A DNA stretch of 64,000 nucleotides. It comes from Diphasiastrum complanatum (Eukaryota > Streptophyta > Lycopodiopsida > Lycopodiales > Lycopodiaceae). Below, piece by piece: positions 58,240 to 64,000 of this stretch (positions are counted from its first letter, which is position 1; each line of letters opens with the position of its first letter). Made by a program: the position numbers and the translations under genes. The notes below the pieces were generated by a model, which did no database searches, was not told the DNA's origin, and saw only the letters and a program-made list of their open reading frames with translations. The stretch is from the NCBI GenBank assembly GCA_029204225.1, contig CM055097.1:33232804-33296803 (forward strand). The letters are read 5' to 3'.

Positions 58240-58800
58240 TGAATAAACAAGATAGTGGAATTTTGGTAATGACTGGCCATCTTACCAAATCGACTATGTT
58301 TATTTGGGTAAAGACCAAGTAATTATTTGAGTATCTGTTTTGGCTTTACGGATTACCAAAGTGGCATTATGAACATTTGCGATTCGAAGTTCGCTGGTCA
58401 CTTTTGGTCGGCCGTATTTGCTAAAATAGAAATGACTCTGAACTTAAAGTTCTTCTAAACATTGGTAGTTACCTTCTTTTATTGAGTATAGGACAAGAAT
58501 CCGATGAATTATGATTGACGAATCATAGTTCAGATTCTAGTTATACTTGATCGGTTAAAAGAAGGATTACCTACAAGATCAGAAGATCAGTTAGATATCT
58601 ATTCATATTTTCTCCTCGGAGAGGTAATCACCTCGATGGAGATTGGGTTATAGTAAGCATTTGGCTACCGGTTATAGCCCGTGCGTGCTTACATATAGTT
58701 TGAAACCTATATCACCCATTGCGGTAGAAACTCGGGCGTTCTAGTTTCAGAAAGTAGCAGATTTCCTACATGAATTGCAGGAAATGCTACGAATTGCACG
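58240..58800 (+). pseudogene. Very decayed gypsy integrase
   Basis: Scattered integrase signatures in + orientation: ILVMTGHLTKSTMFIWVKT (58260-58318), LYGLP then CDSKFAGHFWSAVFAKIE (58345-58430), and ISPIAVETRAF...FLHELQEMLRIA (58708-58800), as in the LINE-free gypsy copies nearby. Frameshifts separate them all. Confidence 0.7.
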
Positions 58801-58901
58801 TTTCTCCCATGGTGGCATCTTCTCTAGAGCATTCACAAAGCGAGTTTAGAGCTTTCTCTTGGATTGCGGGTGGCTATTTCACACAGTTTAAGGGAAAACA
58901 A

Positions 58902-58935
58902 CCCCCCCCCCCCCTCCCCCCCCCCCCCCCCCCCC
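58902..58935. repeat. Poly(C) tract abutting a gypsy LTR
   Basis: 34 bp of C interrupted by a single T, ending exactly where the LTR (TGTAATAG on +) begins. Confidence 0.95.
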
Positions 58936-59291
58936 TGTAATAGTTCCTAACACCACAATAGGGCAAACACTAACTTCCACCCAACCTTGCCTACTCCCTG
59001 ATATAGAGTAAGCCCCTCCTAGCCCAGTGTGAGGACTGGTAGCATGCTATTGCCAAGTGTCGGCCACGTGGCACTGACGTGGCCGACTGCACGTCGGGAC
59101 CCAATTGGGGGCCCTATCCTGCGGACAGGATCCCTAGGCTGTGTTAGGCCCGCCATGGCTATGGACCGTGCTGGGGCACACTACTCACACTGTCTTGCCC
59201 TGTTGGTCATGTACGCTGGACACGACCCTGACTGTGGTATCTGACCTATCTGTGTTCTCTAGGGTTTGGCACTGGTTACGAGCTCGTAACA
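58936..59291 (-). repeat. 3' LTR of chromoviral gypsy
   Basis: 356 bp; on the minus strand it begins TGTTACGAGC and ends TATTACA. Preceded by the polypurine tract AAGGGGGAGGGAG. Same family as the LTRs at 17683 and 20092. Confidence 0.9.
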
Positions 59292-59302
59292 CTCCCTCCC
59301 CC

Positions 59303-60622
59303 TTAAGAACCATCTTGGTCCTCTAAGACAAAGTCTGGAAAAATCTTGCGAAGGACGCTGCCTCTTTCCCAAGTGGCATTCTCAACAGGCTGATCATTCC
59401 ACTTAACCAGATATTCTCGGTATAGAGTATGACGAGTCTGCGTCTCTCTACTATCAAGAATCTCCTCTGGTTCATGTGGAGGTTGTTGAGGATCCAATGG
59501 GAGAACTAGAACACTGTCCCCTACCAAATTGTCTGATTTGGTTAAGGCTTTTCGTAACTGACTTACATGAAAGACTGGAAAAACCTTACTGCTGTGTGGG
59601 AGTTCTAGTTCATAGGTGACCTCGCCTAGTCTCCTACTGATGGTAAAGGGACCACAATACCTTGGAGACAACTTAGAGCACACTCCTGATTTGAGGGTTT
59701 TAGAGTCAACTGGGACTCTCAAGTAGACTTTCTCACCAGTGGAGAACTGCACATCCCGTCTGTGTGGATCTGCATAATGCCTGGCTTGATCCTGGGACTG
59801 TCTAATGCTACGCTTAGCATGTTCTATCATCTGGTTTAGGTCCTCTTTAAAGTTTCTGGCTGCTTCAATTTTTTCTTGTTTAAACCCTACAGCTGTGGGT
59901 GAGCGTGGCTGAAAACCATACATCAGCATAAATGGGCTGTATCCCGTAGCTGAATGTTTGGTACTGTTGTAAGCAAACTCTAATATCGAGAGATACTCCT
60001 CCCAATTTGTCTGCTTCTTGCTGACGTATGCACGAAGCATATCCTCTAGCACTTGATTTACCCTTTCTGTTTGACCGTCCGTTTGTGGATGGTCGATGGT
60101 ACTCATATTAAGTTTAGTATGGAGATGATGGAGTACTGCCCTCCAAAAATTTCCAGTAAACTTACTGTCCCGGTCGCTGACTATGTCGGAAGGTAGACCG
60201 TACAATTTAAATAGCCCGTCTACAAACAACCTCGCTAACTCTGGAGCTCTAACGGTTGTTTTGGTCGGAATGAAATGAGCCATTTTGGTCAGACGGTCAA
60301 CTGTGACCCATATAGCGTCATTACCCTTTTGGGTTTTAGGCAGGCCTACTATAAAATCCATGGAGATACTCTCCCATTTATCAGCTGGTATTCCTAAGGG
60401 ATGCAACAACCCTCCTGCCTTTAAACGCTCTGCTTTATTTACTTGACATTTCTGGCAACTGGTTACATACTGGTGGACGTCCTTTTTCATACTGGGCCAG
60501 AAAAATTGCCTACGAAGAAGCTCATAGGTCTTCTGTATGCCTGGGTGTCCCGCGCTAGGATTGTCATGACATTCGTATAGGACCTGCTGCCTATAATCCT
60601 CTGAATTGGGGACACATACACA
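59303..60622 (-). pseudogene. Chromoviral gypsy integrase with chromodomain, 5'-truncated
   Basis: The best-preserved gypsy coding region in the window, open for about 440 codons but truncated at its start by a poly(C)/(CA)n tract. It has the H2C2 zinc finger (HDNPSAGH...CQKCQVNKAERLK), the core with catalytic D, D and E ([29 protein letters not shown] with the Glu 36 residues after the second Asp), a GPF/GPY-type C-terminal domain (LSPRYCGPFTI), and a chromodomain-like end (REYLVKWNDQPVENATWER). Integrase inserts the DNA copy; the chromodomain directs it to chromatin marks. Gag, protease, RT and RNaseH are absent. The stop lies 11 bp before the 3' LTR, with the polypurine tract between. Confidence 0.92.
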
Positions 60623-60624
60623 CC

Positions 60625-60655
<31 letters not shown>

Positions 60656-60668
60656 ACACACACACACT
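60623..60668. repeat. (C)n(CA)n tract at the truncated edge of the gypsy
   Basis: 19 C then about 28 bp of CA repeat. It translates as CVCV/GGGG at the start of the integrase frame, which is not real protein. Confidence 0.95.
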
Positions 60669-60689
60669 CATTTGGGGGGTCTATGGTCT

Positions 60690-61075
60690 ATGTGATCTTC
60701 TCTCCCAAATGGAAAATGTGCACCCTACTTCAAGGAACTCTCTCAAAGCAATGTACCTAGGATGGGGACCGTCATTATGCAAGTCTGAAAAGATCACCGA
60801 GAGACTTCCAAGTGGGGGATTGGGTATTTTTTTGAGAATCTCGATGGATTCAAGTGTAATGCGTACCGGCTAGCAATACTAATCGTCCCCTAGATATAGA
60901 GGACCGTTTAAGATCTTGAAAAAGATCGAATCCTTAGCTTACCAATCGGAACTCCCGGATGGATCTCAAGTGCATTCCATATTTCACGTAAGCCGTCTCT
61001 GAAAGAGTCTATGTGAAGGAGAGCATCTTGGATCTGGAGATCAGTTGGACCTGTTGGATGAATCATTGAGTGTAC
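60690..61075 (+). pseudogene. Gypsy integrase C-terminal fragment
   Basis: Frameshifted remains of the integrase end: GDWVF (60818), SPRYRGPFKILKKIESLAYQ (60890-60945), HSIFHVSRL (60974-61000). It is fused directly to the RNaseH of the next element, out of normal order. Confidence 0.75.
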
Positions 61076-62821
61076 TGCACAGAAGAACTATCCAACTCAT
61101 GAGAAAGAGTTGTATGCCATTATCCACGCTTTGAAGGCATGGAGGCATTATTTGTATGGTGCGGAATTCTACGTGTACACCGACCATAACACTTTGAGAT
61201 ATTTATGCAACCAGCCAGACCTAAGAGGGCGGCAAGCCAGGTGGGTTGAGATGGAAATTCGATACAAGAAAGGTGCCGAAAATCGTGTGGCTGATGCATT
61301 GTCTCGTATATTGTATCAGATGTCTTTTGTGGTCATAGGAAATGACTTGATTGCTGAGATTAGACAGGCTCAGCAAGAATATCCTCATTGTCAAGGAATT
61401 GTGAGAGAGGCAAATCTTGCGCAAGTAGAGTCTCAAGATGAGAGTTTTGGTCTCTTGCTCACACTTACCTTAAATATACCATAGAAGATGGTATGATTAA
61501 GAGAAATGGCAAACTTCTCGTTCCAGCTTGTGGGGAGCTACGTAGGAAGATTGTCCATTTATGTCATGATGGCCCTAGTGCAGGTCATCCTAGTGTGGAT
61601 AGGACCTATGAGTTGATCTTACGTAACTTTTGGTGGCCTAAATTGAAAAAAGATGTTTACCATTATGTGACACACTGTTTGAAGTGCCAGGTCAATAAAT
61701 CTGAAAGGATTAAAACTCCTGGAGTTTTACACCCTCTACCTGTACCAGGTGGAAGATGGGAGAGTATCTCCATGGATTTTATCACTAACTTACCTCGTAC
61801 ACAGTCACAACATGATTCTATCTTGGTCGTAGTTGACAGACTCACTAAGATGGCTCATTTTATTCCAACGCGTAAAAAGATTGATGCGGCTGGAGTTGCT
61901 AATTTGTTTATCGAGCATGTGTTCAGACTTCATGAATTACCGTCATCCATAGTGTCTGACAGGGATACTTGATTCACTGGAAACTTTTGGACTGCAGTTA
62001 TGGCCAAACTAGAAGTCCAATTGAGAATGAGTAGTACGGAGCATCCTGAATCGGATGGCCAAACTGAGAGAGTCAACCAGACCTTAGAGGATATGCTTAG
62101 AGCGTTTGTTGGTGATAAGCAAACTCAGTGGGAGAAGTACTTTCCACTGTTGGAGTTTGCTTAAAATGACAAGAAAAATGTGAGTACTAAGATGAGTCCT
62201 TTCGAGCTTAACTATGGATTTAGGCTAGCTAGCCCTGTCACGGTAGGAATTCCTCAAAGAGTGCCTAGTGCGGCTAATTTTCTAACTCAAATGAATGAAA
62301 TGCTTGAGTTAGCGAAGGTTAATATTAGGCAAGCGATGGATCGAGCAAAGTCATATGCTGATCATAATCGCACGCCTAGAGATTTTGTGGTAAGAGACAT
62401 GGTGTTTCTCCAAGTACCCAAGGACTCTAAGACCCTTAAGACGGGCAAATGTTACAAGTTGTCCCCACGTTATTGTGGACCTTGGAAAATTGTTAAAAGA
62501 ATCAGTGATGTTTCTTATAAGTTAGATTTTCCTAAAACTTGTAAAGTGCATCCTGTATTTCATGTTTCTAGATTGAAACGGGTTTTACATAACGGTGATA
62601 ACTTCTTGTCTGATGGTTTGTTTGCATTCCAGGAGCAGGGAGAAGTAACGCATGGGCCAGTGAGGGTATTGGATAGGCAAGAGAGGCGTTTACGCAACCG
62701 TGTGATCCGTGAGTACTTGGTCGCTTGGCATGGCAGGCCTCTTTCTGATGCTACCTGGGAGACCGCGCACAGTCTGCGTGCACAGTACCCTAGCTTTGCC
62801 ATCGCGGACGATGTTACATGA
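61076..62821 (+). pseudogene. Chromoviral gypsy RNaseH, integrase and chromodomain
   Basis: A second gypsy family, largely open with few lesions. RNaseH end: YPTHEKELYAIIHALKAWRH, VYTDHNTLRYL and NRVADALSR (61088-61310). Integrase: zinc finger HDGPSAGHP...CLKCQVNKSE (61567-61700), core SMDFITNL, VSDRDT and ESDGQTERVN, then LSPRYCGPWKI and a chromodomain-like REYLVAWHGRPLSDATWE (62710-62760). Breaks: frameshift near 61480, stop at 61970 (in SDRDT-stop-FTG), stop at 62161. The polypurine tract GAGGGGGGAAGGGA precedes the LTR at 62834. The 5' half of the element is missing. Confidence 0.9.
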
Positions 62822-62833
62822 GGGGGGAAGGGA

Positions 62834-63440
62834 TGTTACAGCTTTTACTCCTTGTCCCGGTTGTTTACTGTTTTTACTTATAGATGTACTTCTTGTAAAT
62901 ACAGAAATGGCTAAGTCACCGGCCTGTGGTGACCTTTGTAACAGAAATGTAAATAAAGCTGTTAATGATGTTTCTGAGCCTCAGAGTTGCATGTTGCTTG
63001 GGTATAGGGTACTGGGTCATTAATTTGGAGTGGCTGGATTGACGTCCTAAAAAGTAGGAGAGTTGACTACTCAACGTGACACATGTCATATGCTCACTGG
63101 GACACTTGGTCCAGTGAATGATTGACACATACGGTCCACTTGGACATTTGGTCCAATGGATGAGTGACACGTGTCAGCCTACTCACTTGCCTATGTGTTA
63201 GGGTACTGCCAAGTGGCAAGTGTCGACAGGGCATGGAGTTGGCCATGTGTCAAGATTTAGAAAGGGTCAGGGTTAAGGGGTGCTTGAGGATTTTGGATAA
63301 GTGAGCCTAGAGAGAGGCATTCCTCATGATAATCTATAGAACAAAGGCTGGGAGGAGACAAGGCAGCCAGCTCCACTGTGTTTTTGTTTGAGGCTATGTG
63401 CTTGCAGGGAATCAGAGAGGCTGGAAATTTGTGGCGATCA
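62834..63440 (+). repeat. 3' LTR of the 62-kb gypsy, end uncertain
   Basis: Begins TGTTACAGC after the polypurine tract and shares long stretches with the LTR at 42363. The right edge is estimated where LINE sequence begins. Confidence 0.7.
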
Positions 63441-63454
63441 ATGCATGTTTTGGA

Positions 63455-64000
63455 CGGGTGTCAGTACGAAGATCAGGGAGAGCCTGACACATGCCCAATC
63501 ATGATGTTGTGATAGTTATCAGGTCTCATGGGATCATGGCTTTTATGGATAGGGTAGATGATATTGTTGCACCCAGGAGGGAAACTAGTATTGACTGCTC
63601 GGTTAAGGAGATGAATGAGTATGGGTGCTAGTGTATCAGGAGCATGGATAAGGAGCTCAGATTCCAAGTCCCGAACAGCTCATGCACAACATGTTTTCAT
63701 CTTCTTAATAGCTGCAAGGACCATATCAAGCGTAAAGAAGGAGAATTTGGAAGGGCAAGGGAAGGTGACAATGGGTGTGTCAATATGAATAGTGTACAAG
63801 GTGGTGACATTGTCAGTCCAAGTGTGGAGATCATTCCATAAAGGAGTTCAAGGGTGGGGAGTAAACTTGTGCCAAAAGGTCCCAATGGAGGAATTGAAGA
63901 GAAGGTTAAATAATGTTTCTACAACCATTCGCTTCATAGGTGTTCTCTTTAGTGCGAGGATATGATGACAAGTATGTTTGGCATCTCGAAGGAGAGAGGT
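63455..64000 (-). pseudogene. LINE ORF2 fragment at the window edge
   Basis: Minus strand: linker-RT sequence of the G/F subfamily (TLYTIHIDTPIVT near 63790, DLESELLIHAPDTLAP near 63660, IIYPIHKSHDPMRPDNY near 63530). Several frame breaks; it runs off the right end. Confidence 0.8.

Overview
This window is nuclear DNA of a land plant. The evidence is two correctly spliced exons of a plant glycoside hydrolase family 35 beta-galactosidase, together with Ty1/copia and chromodomain Ty3/gypsy elements with tRNA-iMet primer sites, hAT transposons, and a large population of two-ORF LINEs. The very long intron and the retroelement load would suit a fern, another seed-free plant or a gymnosperm, but the sequence does not settle which; this is inference.

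The only firmly recognised host gene is on the + strand. Exon 25837-25929 carries the GGPIILAQ part of the GH35 active-site signature and exon 45363-45506 carries the rest, IENEYG. Both are intact and in phase, and they are separated by a 19,433-bp intron that holds two hAT remnants in opposite orientation, two LINE remnants and two gypsy remnants. One further candidate exon (minus strand, 55083-55195) is cut by a copia insertion.

Layout: 1-11062, three LINEs head to tail on the minus strand (J, A, B) separated by (GA)n tracts, with B apparently intact. 11063-25836, a decayed gypsy, pieces of LINEs (G, E', D, C) and LTRs in complex nesting. 25837-45506, the beta-galactosidase exons and their TE-filled intron. 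46845-55195, a copia element (target duplication AGGCG) containing a second, internally deleted copia (target duplication GAGCT) in its gag, and a LINE inside the CT tract of its 3' LTR. 55616-64000, a 5'-truncated LINE, decayed gypsy integrases, a well-preserved chromoviral integrase with its LTR bounded by poly(C), a second chromoviral RNaseH-integrase with LTR, and a last LINE fragment.

The most interesting system is the LINE family. (1) ORF1 and ORF2 lie in one reading frame separated by a single UAG. ORF2 has no AUG at its start, and a GC-rich hairpin begins exactly six bases after the UAG in each of three diverged lineages. This looks like programmed stop-codon readthrough. (2) Both ends of many copies abut (CT)n microsatellite, and a filled/empty site comparison between the two LTRs of one copia element shows insertion into a CT tract. 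(3) The ORF2 C-terminus carries conserved PCNA-interacting (PIP) box motifs. Together these describe a microsatellite-associated LINE with an unusual expression strategy.
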